A stretch of DNA of 59,966 nt, from the NCBI GenBank assembly GCA_016281355.1, contig JAEEIL010000034.1, positions 1-59,966 on the forward strand. Direction: 5' to 3'. Positions 53,601-59,966 of the stretch are shown one piece after another. How positions within the stretch are numbered: the first letter of the stretch is position 1; each line of letters starts with the position of its first letter. Below the pieces are notes generated by a model that made no database searches, was not told the DNA's origin, and saw nothing but the letters and a program-made list of their open reading frames with translations. The DNA comes from Elusimicrobiaceae bacterium (lineage in GTDB: Bacteria; Elusimicrobiota; Elusimicrobia; Elusimicrobiales; Elusimicrobiaceae). Made by a program: the position numbers and the translations under genes.

Positions 53601-55323
53601 GAGAAGACAAATCGGCTTTGGTAATGAAGGTAACTATATCCCTGAAAGTGCAGGAATTAGAGATCCTAATGGGCCCGGAGTCCAAAATGTAACAAATGCT
53701 ACTCCCGGGCAAAGAGTTCCGGATGGTCCAAATGCGAGAAATCCTTATGATATAAGGAACTCCGCCACGGGAACAAATTCCGGAACATCAAACACACCAA
53801 ATGTACATCAAAATGAACCTAGGGCACCCATTAAACAAAGAAATGATTGGGTTCCACCTGAAACAACTGTACAAGAAACATTAGATGCCTTTGATGATCA
53901 GATCGCAAAATTAGAGGCAGAACGCAAAAAAATGGGTTTATTCTCAAGCAGAGAAAAGAAAGCAGCATTAGATAGAGAAATTGAAAAACTAAAAGGACAA
54001 AAAGATAAATTTTTTAACAGTATCAGTGGCAAAACCCTTGATACACATTCACCCATATATGATAATGTGATATTGACTAGAAAAGCAGAAGTAGAAGAAT
54101 ATTTAAGCAAAGCTCCTACAGGTGGACCTGCAATGACTAGAGCTCAAGATGAATATGTAAACCTTTATAATGCATATTTATCTGTTAATGTTGATGCTTT
54201 ACATCCTGCCCAAAGAGCTGAATTTTTAAAATCTTTTGATGAATTGTCCGGGCTTAGATTCACAGATGCAATATCAACAGGACCCGAAGGATTAGCTTAT
54301 AGGCAAAAGATATTAAATTTACGCAGCTCTTTAGACGGTATAAATACAAGTGTTTATCATATTAAGTTCGGTGGTGCTGGATTAGGCGAAAGGGAAATGT
54401 TTGCACATATGAAATCCGGCTTAAGGCAACAGCATTTTGGAGCTATAAAAGATACAGATCCTTCAATAAGTTTAAAATCTCTAAAAGGGGAAATAGATAA
54501 ATTATCAGGCCCTAATGGCTTTAAAGAAGCACCTTTAGTAGATTTTACAGCACATGGCTATTTATATGGTAATCCTAAAAAAGGTACTCCATCTTGGCAC
54601 GGAACATTTGGAAACGGCGGAGATAATACCGTAGCAGAAATAGTTGATATATTTAACGACGGGCAAGAATATAATTTATACTTCAGGAACTGCCATGGCG
54701 GTGCTGCAATGGATGATTTTCTAGCTTTACCTACAAACAAAACTAAAAAACTTAATATGTTCACTGAAGCTGGACGTAATCAGAAAAATGCGGTAATGCT
54801 TCGAAGTCAAAATAGTAGCAGCTCTTTAGGAGCAGCAATAGATAATTTGTCATATTCTATAGAACGTGGCAATATCGGCTCAAGGGCTGTCATTAACGGT
54901 CAACATTATTATCCTCTTGAAACTGCAATTGCACAGGCAAGGGCAGAAGGCAATACTGATCTCGTTAGAAAATTAGATGTCTATAAAACTTTGCTTGACA
55001 CAAAGGATCCTAATGAATTTTCAAGAGCTGCAAGAGAATATACTAGATTATTTCCCGGTTCTGTTGCACCTTCTTCCCCTGGGTTTATCATTGCCACAAA
55101 TCAAGCAGAAGTTGTACCTGGTAAAGTTTTATACATAGATAAAGGTACGGCAAAATATGTTCAACAAGTTAGTGATGGTATGTTAGGTGAACTCAAAGGA
55201 TTTAAAAAAGCACGTCCCGTAGTACCACAAAAAACAAATCCTTCTGTAATCGGTTTATCCGGACCTACAAAGAAAACTGTTAATACGGGGGGAACTACTA
55301 GGAAACCTATATTATCCATTTAA
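50671..55323 (+). CDS. Giant exported protein with kinase-like and clan-CD-peptidase-like motifs
   Basis: This 1550-residue protein begins with a signal peptide (residues 1-22, ending PIYA-Q). Residues 30-460 are helical with several Cys; 485-620 is an Ala/Asp/Thr/Lys-rich stretch like the pre-toxin regions of large secreted proteins. Residues 650-850 hold kinase-like landmarks: Lys663 in GFAKVG, His815-Asn-Asp817 with Asn821, and Asp839-Phe-Glu. A coiled coil follows (about 870-940), then a Gly/Asn/Pro-rich linker, and a second coiled coil (about 1065-1120). Residues about 1230-1400 contain VDFTAHG with His1295 and LYFRNC with Cys1341, the His-Gly and Cys pattern of clan CD cysteine peptidases. 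No type 9 secretion C-terminal domain is seen. It is coupled to the membrane protein upstream. Function unknown. Confidence 0.6.
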   Translation: MKKLFSIIVTLILTINILPIYAQEITISREEVVKNFNEVDGILSKEFNNYVIKNPEAAYKEFRDILKEKSKQYDPNTVKTYRDKQTYRNRAFLPPISIKEKYPNSTNFKKEGDLYRYAIAARNAALETKTPLGYEDFRNHAENEMRRMFLQESKDENVLKEIYLDNKRSPINDASYLASFYAQNLAFTEAVREANLTLHSSDCSSPQSKKDRDCIDAGILGQYNYNLFKEANQNVIKHISTIAPMINNCIVKVLAPLQARKIALQEIDEYLDEHSNLPWSACGVDYEEAKDLILDHVLTRTEAEEIIDNVGFGQKLLGTLDYISFSYYFNRANAIEDFKMGMEDQMEDMSNSEIYREAQISDLLSNSLNKILTQIASNYITYGQVFYYDVEGFSGKSDKFAEGWHAIGTNDFYKDMPIAKLAQNAITRSGRRGYQDKTFAKSLQEVRFESNAKTEVEILLIAADFVMDPTMLLGPIGETVQGLRLASKATKVADKAETAAKVVKTADKVGDVSKLADDAAHTARNAANATKNAETLEETRKLYQQAKGAADFVEDLAGTGRLTDKANDATKLANETIRATDAATDVATDVAKTTPTQSPSATTALSPTELTPKLTGEFDDLLTATGRPITDATTATHLSSKDHRLRAVWKLEDASGNTVGFAKVGSADEVSRTKLVEDILDGDKVTKGGIRQRYKGIEVEYPRIMSENFDQLPQSSQQVINTDLRELESSKNFRNAGTRLQQGFVTSPVDASGVNIGDLRTQQRQWMGLEQDQSVVGKKTRSYLLKQLDYQPVSKAEMEEVESLIRDLNDAGFHHNDLEHNMFLKRDPKTRKLKVTLLDFEPEAGAADAKIVERWKQGLSKYDLITDKPVSKRTIKKIRKEEEQLAKAEIEAAEKAKREAEQARKIAEQERQAKDIEFKKMVEEELERFRKSVQEQANSTPAKSGKTSPVPERRGIGFKPQNNISPSNTTTGAPEGMRRQIGFGNEGNYIPESAGIRDPNGPGVQNVTNATPGQRVPDGPNARNPYDIRNSATGTNSGTSNTPNVHQNEPRAPIKQRNDWVPPETTVQETLDAFDDQIAKLEAERKKMGLFSSREKKAALDREIEKLKGQKDKFFNSISGKTLDTHSPIYDNVILTRKAEVEEYLSKAPTGGPAMTRAQDEYVNLYNAYLSVNVDALHPAQRAEFLKSFDELSGLRFTDAISTGPEGLAYRQKILNLRSSLDGINTSVYHIKFGGAGLGEREMFAHMKSGLRQQHFGAIKDTDPSISLKSLKGEIDKLSGPNGFKEAPLVDFTAHGYLYGNPKKGTPSWHGTFGNGGDNTVAEIVDIFNDGQEYNLYFRNCHGGAAMDDFLALPTNKTKKLNMFTEAGRNQKNAVMLRSQNSSSSLGAAIDNLSYSIERGNIGSRAVINGQHYYPLETAIAQARAEGNTDLVRKLDVYKTLLDTKDPNEFSRAAREYTRLFPGSVAPSSPGFIIATNQAEVVPGKVLYIDKGTAKYVQQVSDGMLGELKGFKKARPVVPQKTNPSVIGLSGPTKKTVNTGGTTRKPILSI

Positions 55324-55353
55324 GGAAACCTAGTTTTATTTATAAGATTTATC

Positions 55354-55382
55354 TTGCAAACTTCTTGTAATTTTGTTATAAT
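55354..55382 (+). promoter_or_regulatory. Promoter of the rpsF operon
   Basis: TTGCAA at 55354-55359, a 17-bp spacer and TATAAT at 55377-55382 with extended TG (TGTTATAAT). The leader to ATG 55490 is about 100 nt and contains the S6:S18 motif. Confidence 0.75.
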
Positions 55383-55435
55383 ATTTACAGGAAAAGATAT
55401 TCCTTGGACTAATGGTGATTTCCTAAAATATCTAG

Positions 55436-55466
55436 GCATTAACGAGGTAGCAATACCCCGCGGTGC
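55436..55466 (+). promoter_or_regulatory. S6:S18 ribosomal-protein leader motif
   Basis: The RNA folds as GCATT/GGTGC outer stem, internal loop AACGA opposite CCGC, inner stem GGTA/TACC and a GCAA tetraloop. This matches the known S6:S18-binding leader that resembles part of 16S rRNA and whose key element is a bulged CCG; the complex represses its own operon. It lies 23 bases before rpsF, the expected place. Confidence 0.75.
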
Positions 55467-55489
55467 TTTTTTTATATGAAAACAGGATT

Positions 55490-55822
55490 ATGAAAACTTA
55501 CGAAACAGTAACAATACTTAAACCGCAACTCAATGATAATGAAGTTGCCACCTTGGTTGAAAAAATCAAAGGTTTGATAACCGCCGCAAAAGGCGAAGTT
55601 CTTTCTGAAGAAAAACTCGGCCGCAGGCGCTTATCCCATGAAATTAAGAAAAACCGCGAAGGTTTTTACTTATATTTTAGGTTCAAAGCCGAAACTAATT
55701 TCGTCAAGAAATTTAATGATACCTTAAAACTCAACAATTCCATTTTAAGGAATGTCGTTATCTCTTACGAAGAACCTAAAAATAAACCTGCTAACAAAAC
55801 TAAAGCAGAAGTAGCAGCATAA
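55490..55822 (+). CDS. rpsF: Ribosomal protein S6
   Basis: This protein has 110 residues from ATG 55490, with ACAGGA as ribosome binding site; an in-frame start at 55463 would begin in the leader hairpin. It opens with MKTYETVTILKPQL and has the KLGRRRLSHEIKKNREGFY region. S6 binds the 30S platform as a pair with S18, which is encoded two genes downstream. The last 15 residues are a Lys-Ala extension. Confidence 0.95.
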   Translation: MKTYETVTILKPQLNDNEVATLVEKIKGLITAAKGEVLSEEKLGRRRLSHEIKKNREGFYLYFRFKAETNFVKKFNDTLKLNNSILRNVVISYEEPKNKPANKTKAEVAA

Positions 55823-55823
55823 T

Positions 55824-56240
55824 ATGGCAAGAGTTCCGGAATTAAATCTTATTATAGTTTCCGGCCGCCTTACGCGCGACCCGGATATAAGGATGACTCA
55901 AAAGGGCAGTACCGTTTGCTCTTTTGGTTTTGCCAATAACAGATCTTATAGGGACCCAAGCACAAATGAGTGGAAAGAAGAAGTTTCTTATATGTCCGCT
56001 ACAGCGTTTGGCCCCTTAGCAGACCGCTTGAAAGAAAAAATCAGAAAAGGCACACCGGTAATAGTTGAAGGCCGCTTGGTAATGAGTGAGTATACCGATA
56101 AATCCGGCCAACAAAGGCGCGATCTTCGTATCAATGCAAGCCGCGTTCAAATTGTGCCCACAGGCGCTGCACAAGAAGGTAGCACTTCAGCTGAAGCCTC
56201 AGAGGCTACTGAAGTCGCCGAAGATGATGTACCATTTTAA
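55824..56240 (+). CDS. ssb: Single-stranded DNA-binding protein
   Basis: This 138-residue OB-fold protein protects single-stranded DNA. It shows LIIVSGRLTRDPDIRMTQ, the F-A-NRSYRD stretch, VIVEGRLVM and the acidic C-terminal tip ending DDVPF, through which SSB recruits partners. It begins one base after rpsF in the usual rpsF-ssb-rpsR order. Confidence 0.95.
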   Translation: MARVPELNLIIVSGRLTRDPDIRMTQKGSTVCSFGFANNRSYRDPSTNEWKEEVSYMSATAFGPLADRLKEKIRKGTPVIVEGRLVMSEYTDKSGQQRRDLRINASRVQIVPTGAAQEGSTSAEASEATEVAEDDVPF

Positions 56241-56258
56241 TTAATTAGAGGAAGAAAA

Positions 56259-56594
56259 ATGTCAGAAGAAAAGATTGAAAATAAAGAAGTAACCGCTGCC
56301 CCTGCTGCTGAAACAGCAAAACCGCAAGAAGGTGCCGCTACTGAAAGAGCTGCACGCCCTTTTGCAAAGAAACGTTTTGAAGCAAGGCGCAAAGTCTGCA
56401 AATTTTGTGCAGAAAAAATTGAAAATGTTGACTATAAAAATATTCAACTTATCAAAAGTTTTACCATGGAAAGCGGTAAAATTTTATCAAGGCGCATTAC
56501 CGGCACTTGTGCCAAACATCAACGCCAAATAACAAAGGCAGTTAAAAGGGACCGCAACTTGGCCTTTTTAGCCTATTGCTTACCGAAAAAATAA
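56259..56594 (+). CDS. rpsR: Ribosomal protein S18
   Basis: This 111-residue protein has the core S18 features: RRKVCKFC, YKNIQLIKSF, GKILSRRITGTCAKHQRQITKAVKRDRNLAFLAY. The Cys set (CKFC plus CAKH) is consistent with a zinc-binding version. An N-terminal extension of about 35 Ala/Glu/Pro-rich residues makes it longer than the usual 75. A GAGGAAG ribosome binding site precedes it. Confidence 0.95.
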   Translation: MSEEKIENKEVTAAPAAETAKPQEGAATERAARPFAKKRFEARRKVCKFCAEKIENVDYKNIQLIKSFTMESGKILSRRITGTCAKHQRQITKAVKRDRNLAFLAYCLPKK

Positions 56595-56615
56595 ATTTGG
56601 AACAGGAGTTTTAAA

Positions 56616-57071
56616 ATGAAAGTTATTCTTAGAAAAGATGTTAAAAATTTAGGCACGGTTGGCGATGTAGCCGAAGTTAAACCCGGTTATGCACGCAATT
56701 ATTTACTTCCGCAAAATTTAGCGGAAATCGCAACACCTGCAGCCCTCAAGAATTGGGAACTCGGTGCCGAACAACGCAAGAAAAAAATTGAAGCTGATCT
56801 TGCCGCCGCTAAAGAAGAAGCCAAAAAACTTAACGGTATTGTGTTAACTTATGAAAGAACCGTAAATATTGAAGGTGTTGTATTTGGTTCAGTAACCAAA
56901 GCAGACGTTCAAAAAAGTTTGGCTGACCTTGGCCATAAAGTTTCCAAAAATAATATTGAAATTTTCAATCCGATTAAAAAGATTGGTGACACAGAAGTTT
57001 CAATTTATTTTAAACCGACGGTATATGCAAAAATCACCGTCAAACTTAATGCTGTAGAAGAAAAGAAATAA
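56616..57071 (+). CDS. rplI: Ribosomal protein L9
   Basis: This 151-residue protein has the N-domain signature MKVILRKDVKNLGTVGDVAEVKPGYARNYLLP, then a long connecting helix and the C-terminal domain with VFGSVTKADV. L9 is an elongated 50S protein. It closes the rpsF operon behind an ACAGGAG ribosome binding site and is followed by a strong terminator. Confidence 0.96.
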   Translation: MKVILRKDVKNLGTVGDVAEVKPGYARNYLLPQNLAEIATPAALKNWELGAEQRKKKIEADLAAAKEEAKKLNGIVLTYERTVNIEGVVFGSVTKADVQKSLADLGHKVSKNNIEIFNPIKKIGDTEVSIYFKPTVYAKITVKLNAVEEKK

Positions 57072-57099
57072 ACAAAATAGTTTTTACTAATTCTGTTTT

Positions 57100-57134
57100 A
57101 TATCCACGCTTATTAAAGCGTGGATATTTTTTAT
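57100..57134 (+). terminator. Terminator of the rpsF operon
   Basis: A perfect 12-bp stem (ATATCCACGCTT at 57100-57111 with AAGCGTGGATAT at 57116-57127) is followed by a T run. Confidence 0.9.
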
Positions 57135-57140
57135 TACGTT

Positions 57141-57168
57141 ATAAAACCCCGGGTAGATTTGCCCGGGG
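57141..57168 (-). terminator. Terminator of the Aas-like gene
   Basis: CCCCGGG at 57147-57153 pairs with CCCGGGG at 57162-57168; on the minus strand TTTTAT follows the hairpin. The two convergent genes thus have back-to-back terminators. Confidence 0.8.
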
Positions 57169-57195
57169 CTTTATAGTTAAGAAATTCTATCTGAC

Positions 57196-59520
57196 TTACA
57201 AGTTTGTTTTAGCCATTTCTTCCATCTTCACATAATCAAATTTACCGCTACCGGTTAAAATAATTTCGTCAAGATGTTTAACATTCTTCGGTACCCAAAG
57301 TTCACTTAAACCTTGTGTTTTAAAACTCTGTTTAATATCATCTAAACTCGGGTTCGGTTTTGTAGTGAAGACAAACAATTGTTCGCCACGTTTCGGATCC
57401 GGAACACGCAAAGCAGCATGCATATATTCAGGCCATAGATTCTTTAAGGCTTCTTCAATTGCGGTGAGGGAAACCATTTCCCCGGCAATTTTTGCAAAGC
57501 GTTTTGCACGGCCCTTTATTTCAATAAAACCTCTTTCATCAACGGTAACAATATCACCTGTATGATACCAACCGTCTTTAGGTGCTTCAATTACGCCGGG
57601 GTTACTTTCACGCAAATAACCAAGCATGATATTACCACCTTTTAAGACGAGTTCACCACCTTCTTTAATACCTTCAACAGGATCTAAGCGGTATTCCATA
57701 CCGGGCACTAAACGACCAACGCTTCCGCGTTTGTAATATATATCTGAACCGACGGAAATAAGGGGGGAACATTCTGTTGCACCGTAACCGTCGAGCAAAC
57801 GTTTACCCATCTTTTCGCAGCATAAGTTAAACGTTTCCGCTTTTAACTTTTCAGCACCGACGGCCGCATAACGGACGTTATGAAAATCATACGGATGTGC
57901 GTTTTTACAATAAGCATTAAAGAAAGTATCCGTTCCGAAAAACACTGTTGCATTCCTATCATAAACTAATTCAGGAATAATTTTGAAATGGAGGGGGGAA
58001 GGATATAAGAAACTACTTCCGCCTGCAATCAAAGGTGTTATAGCACCGACGGCCAAACCAAAACTATGGAAAAGAGGCAGAGCATTAAAAAATTTATCTC
58101 TAAAGTCAATTTCCAAAGCAGTACAAATTTGTGCTTTATTTATAATTATGTTACGGTGGCTTAACACAACACCTTTAGGGGTGCCTTCTGAACCGCTGGT
58201 ATATAATACAACGGCAGGACCATCCGGATTATCATTTTTTGTTACAAATTTATATGCCAAACGAGGGGCAAAACCTTTCAAAAGTGCCGCAATTTTATCA
58301 AAAGCACCAATCGATTTACTGACATCTTCAAGGTAAATAATTTTTACTTTAGCTTCTTCTAAAGCTTCAACTATTGGGCCAAGTTCTGCCTTTTCAACAA
58401 AAGCGTGGGCTGTTACAACTTCTTTAATTTGTGTTGCTTTAATTGCAGATAAAATATTCTTTTTTCCGGCAGTAAAGTTAATCATTGCCGGTATACGCCC
58501 ATAAATTGAAAGACCGAAGAAGGCAAACATCGTAGCATTAAGATTTGGCATCATCAAACCGACATAACTGCCCTCTTTTGTAAGTTTTGCCAATTTAGCA
58601 CCTAATGCAAAAGAGGAAATAATTAAACGTCTAAAAGTTACTGTTTCACGTGTTATATCTTCTAAAGCACGACTTTTCATACTGGAAAAGGATATCCCTT
58701 CAAGCAATGCTTCAAAAATAGTTTGATCCGTATTAAAACTGTCAAGGCGCATTTTATTCATCAAATCATAAATTTTGTCTTCGGCAAAAGTATATTTGCG
58801 TTCTTGGGTTTTATCGGTTTTAGGTAAATCCCAAGTGCGGGCCGGCATAATGTTAACAATAATTGCTTTATGTGGTCTGTGGCGAAGTTTACGCCCATAA
58901 TAAGAAAATCTTGAATATTGAGTATTTTGTATGTATATAGGTATAATGGGGGCATTTGCCTTTTGTACAATCATAGAAGGCCCTTTGTAAATCTTCATAA
59001 TACCGCCGGTGGTACTCATACGTCCCTCCGGGAAAATTACAATTTTTTTACCTTTCTCAAGTTCATTTAAAACAGTTCTGATTGCCATTGGGTTCGTCGG
59101 GTCAACCGGTAAATGATGGGCATATCTTAAAATAATCTTCATCCAAAAGCGGTTTGCGATATTACTGTCTGTTAAGAAAATAACTTCCCTGGGTAAATAA
59201 GTTGCCAAAATTAGAGGGTCTATAAAAGAATTATTATTTGCCAAAATCACTGCTGAACCTTTGGTCTTAATAATATTTTGTTTGCCCTTAATTTCGATAT
59301 TGTAAAATAGGTTTAAGTATGTATATATAAAAGAACGAACAACTCTTTCCGGACAAATTATAATAAGAACTACCAGCAATACTAATAACAAAGCTATATA
59401 TGATAGCAAAATATCTGTAAAACTGACCCCAAATGGCAGAAAACAAGCGAATAATGCAACAAGGGCAGCAAGCACAAAACTCATATTTTTTGCCGAAAAT
59501 AAATTTTTAAAATTTTTCAT
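57196..59520 (-). CDS. Aas-like acyltransferase/acyl-ACP (CoA) ligase fusion
   Basis: This 774-residue protein has two N-terminal membrane helices (about 12-55), a PlsC-type domain (about 80-230) and an AMP-forming acyl ligase domain (about 270-760). The ligase has the phosphate-binding YTSGSEGTPKG near residue 440, GYGATECSP, and YHTGDIVTVDERGFIEIKGRAKRFAK near residue 655. The PlsC part has IFPEGRMSTTGG and PIIPIY. The H-x4-D motif is Asn96-x4-Asp101: three AAT codons stand where NHQ-like text is expected. This is the architecture of E. coli Aas, which reacylates lysophospholipids. It lacks the neighbouring lplT transporter. AGGAG precedes its start. Confidence 0.85.
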   Translation of the reverse strand: MKNFKNLFSAKNMSFVLAALVALFACFLPFGVSFTDILLSYIALLLVLLVVLIIICPERVVRSFIYTYLNLFYNIEIKGKQNIIKTKGSAVILANNNSFIDPLILATYLPREVIFLTDSNIANRFWMKIILRYAHHLPVDPTNPMAIRTVLNELEKGKKIVIFPEGRMSTTGGIMKIYKGPSMIVQKANAPIIPIYIQNTQYSRFSYYGRKLRHRPHKAIIVNIMPARTWDLPKTDKTQERKYTFAEDKIYDLMNKMRLDSFNTDQTIFEALLEGISFSSMKSRALEDITRETVTFRRLIISSFALGAKLAKLTKEGSYVGLMMPNLNATMFAFFGLSIYGRIPAMINFTAGKKNILSAIKATQIKEVVTAHAFVEKAELGPIVEALEEAKVKIIYLEDVSKSIGAFDKIAALLKGFAPRLAYKFVTKNDNPDGPAVVLYTSGSEGTPKGVVLSHRNIIINKAQICTALEIDFRDKFFNALPLFHSFGLAVGAITPLIAGGSSFLYPSPLHFKIIPELVYDRNATVFFGTDTFFNAYCKNAHPYDFHNVRYAAVGAEKLKAETFNLCCEKMGKRLLDGYGATECSPLISVGSDIYYKRGSVGRLVPGMEYRLDPVEGIKEGGELVLKGGNIMLGYLRESNPGVIEAPKDGWYHTGDIVTVDERGFIEIKGRAKRFAKIAGEMVSLTAIEEALKNLWPEYMHAALRVPDPKRGEQLFVFTTKPNPSLDDIKQSFKTQGLSELWVPKNVKHLDEIILTGSGKFDYVKMEEMAKTNL

Positions 59521-59541
59521 ATTAACTCCTAAGCTACAATA

Positions 59542-59612
59542 ATTTTAGCACACTGTATGCTAAAAATATTTTATCATATTATTTATCACATTACAAATGT
59601 AAAATAGCATAC
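59542..59612. promoter_or_regulatory. Intergenic inverted repeats near the Aas-like promoter
   Basis: GTATGCTA at 59555-59562 and TAGCATAC at 59605-59612 are perfect inverted 8-mers about 42 bases apart. A candidate minus-10 box of the Aas-like gene (TAAAAT on the minus strand, 59547-59542) lies just left of them. Confidence 0.4.
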
Positions 59613-59619
59613 TGGGACT

Positions 59620-59646
59620 TTAGACCTATTTACTATTAGGTCCTAA
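59620..59646. promoter_or_regulatory. Imperfect palindrome upstream of the last gene
   Basis: TTAGACCTA at 59620-59628 and TAGGTCCTAA at 59637-59646 are inverted arms with one extra base in the right arm. They end six bases before the minus-35 box at 59652, a position suited to a regulator. Confidence 0.45.
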
Positions 59647-59651
59647 TGACC

Positions 59652-59680
59652 TTGTCAAATTGGAAAACTTCAGTTAGAAT
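59652..59680 (+). promoter_or_regulatory. Promoter of the exported protein at the window end
   Basis: TTGTCA at 59652-59657, 17 bp and TAGAAT at 59675-59680. GGGGA at 59716-59720 is the ribosome binding site for ATG 59728. Confidence 0.65.
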
Positions 59681-59727
59681 AAAGGTATAGGCCGCACTTT
59701 GTGTAATAATGATTTGGGGAAATTATT

Positions 59728-59966
59728 ATGAAGAGGAAAGATATATTTAATATTTTCAAAAAAGCGATAAGCATGATATTGATAATGGCATTGTTAATAA
59801 ACACGATGCCTGCGGATGTCTTTGCGCAGTCGGTTAGGGGAGGTACTTTAGGTGGGATAGAAGTACCTGTGATAGAACCGATGGTACAAGACCACACCTA
59901 CTACTACAATACACAAAGGGAAATCCAAGAAGCGATTCGAAGGAACGAGGAAGAGCGAGAGAGGCA
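59728..59966 (+). CDS. Exported protein of unknown function, N-terminal part
   Basis: The reading frame is open to the right edge (79 complete codons). It starts with a long signal peptide: a basic N-region (MKRKDIFNIFKK), a hydrophobic core (MILIMALLINTM) and a cleavage region ADVFAQS. The mature start is Gly- and Val-rich, then polar, ending in a run of Arg and Glu that may begin a coiled coil. Arg codons AGG and CGA are used more freely here than in most neighbours. Its promoter and palindrome suggest separate regulation. No family can be named from this fragment. Confidence 0.75.
   Translation, partial: MKRKDIFNIFKKAISMILIMALLINTMPADVFAQSVRGGTLGGIEVPVIEPMVQDHTYYYNTQREIQEAIRRNEEERER

Noticed and set aside
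55297-55334. ACTAGG/CCTAGT inverted repeat as terminator after the exported giant
   Set aside because: The stem is only 6 bp with a 26-base loop, and the left arm is inside the coding sequence; termination there is not convincing.

Overview
The window is AT-rich chromosomal DNA of a diderm bacterium with dense, mostly co-directional genes. Two short exported proteins with prepilin (N-methylation) signals, a giant SprA-like outer-membrane protein, outer-membrane style beta-barrel ends, strong Shine-Dalgarno sites and sigma70-type promoters (TTGxxA, 17 bp, TATAAT) together argue against Bacteroidetes (which use another promoter consensus) and against a monoderm. The gene set and the scattered pilin-like genes resemble gut Elusimicrobiota (Elusimicrobium group). 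That assignment is an inference from gene content, not from a search.

Layout: 1-1500 gapA end and pgk (glycolysis). 1602-8678 an AmpG-like transporter, a pilin-like protein, MarC, a ClC-type channel, two exported trypsin-like proteases, secG and an exported HEAAH protein. 8792-16312 the SprA-like giant, comF, ispE, spoVG and tRNA-Gln. 16573-22429 is a minus-strand block: nitroreductase, AlbA_2 protein, an MgtE-N/CBS protein, dut, a BaiN-like flavoprotein, a MORN-repeat protein and two paralogous membrane proteins. 22514-28075 fba, a minus-strand DUF3592-like gene, then rseP-ispG-proS. 28282-33490 a pilin-like gene behind a T15 promoter spacer, lipA, a TPR-SpoIID protein and a metzincin-like protease.

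33563-45740 is one long run joining tRNA modification (mnmE, mnmG, rsmG) to the division and wall cluster (rsmH, ftsL, ftsI, murF, mraY, ftsW, murG). An exported zinc peptidase is embedded in it, and murE and murD are absent from their usual positions. 45742-49820 holds a DUF3137-like protein, thioredoxin, tRNA-Arg, tspO, gatC-gatA and a Nudix hydrolase. 49877-55323 is a two-gene operon: a polytopic membrane protein and a 1550-residue exported protein carrying kinase-like and clan-CD-peptidase-like motifs. 55436-57071 is the rpsF-ssb-rpsR-rplI operon with an S6:S18-type mRNA leader. 57196-59520 (minus) is an Aas-like acyltransferase/acyl-ligase with an altered acyltransferase motif, and an exported protein begins at 59728 and runs off the window.

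The most unusual items are the exported kinase/peptidase-like giant and its membrane partner, the SprA-like giant with a perfect 23-bp palindrome on its promoter, the T15 promoter of a pilin-like gene, a hairpin covering the thioredoxin ribosome binding site, a set of apparently leaderless starts, and the His-to-Asn change in the acyltransferase motif of the Aas-like protein.
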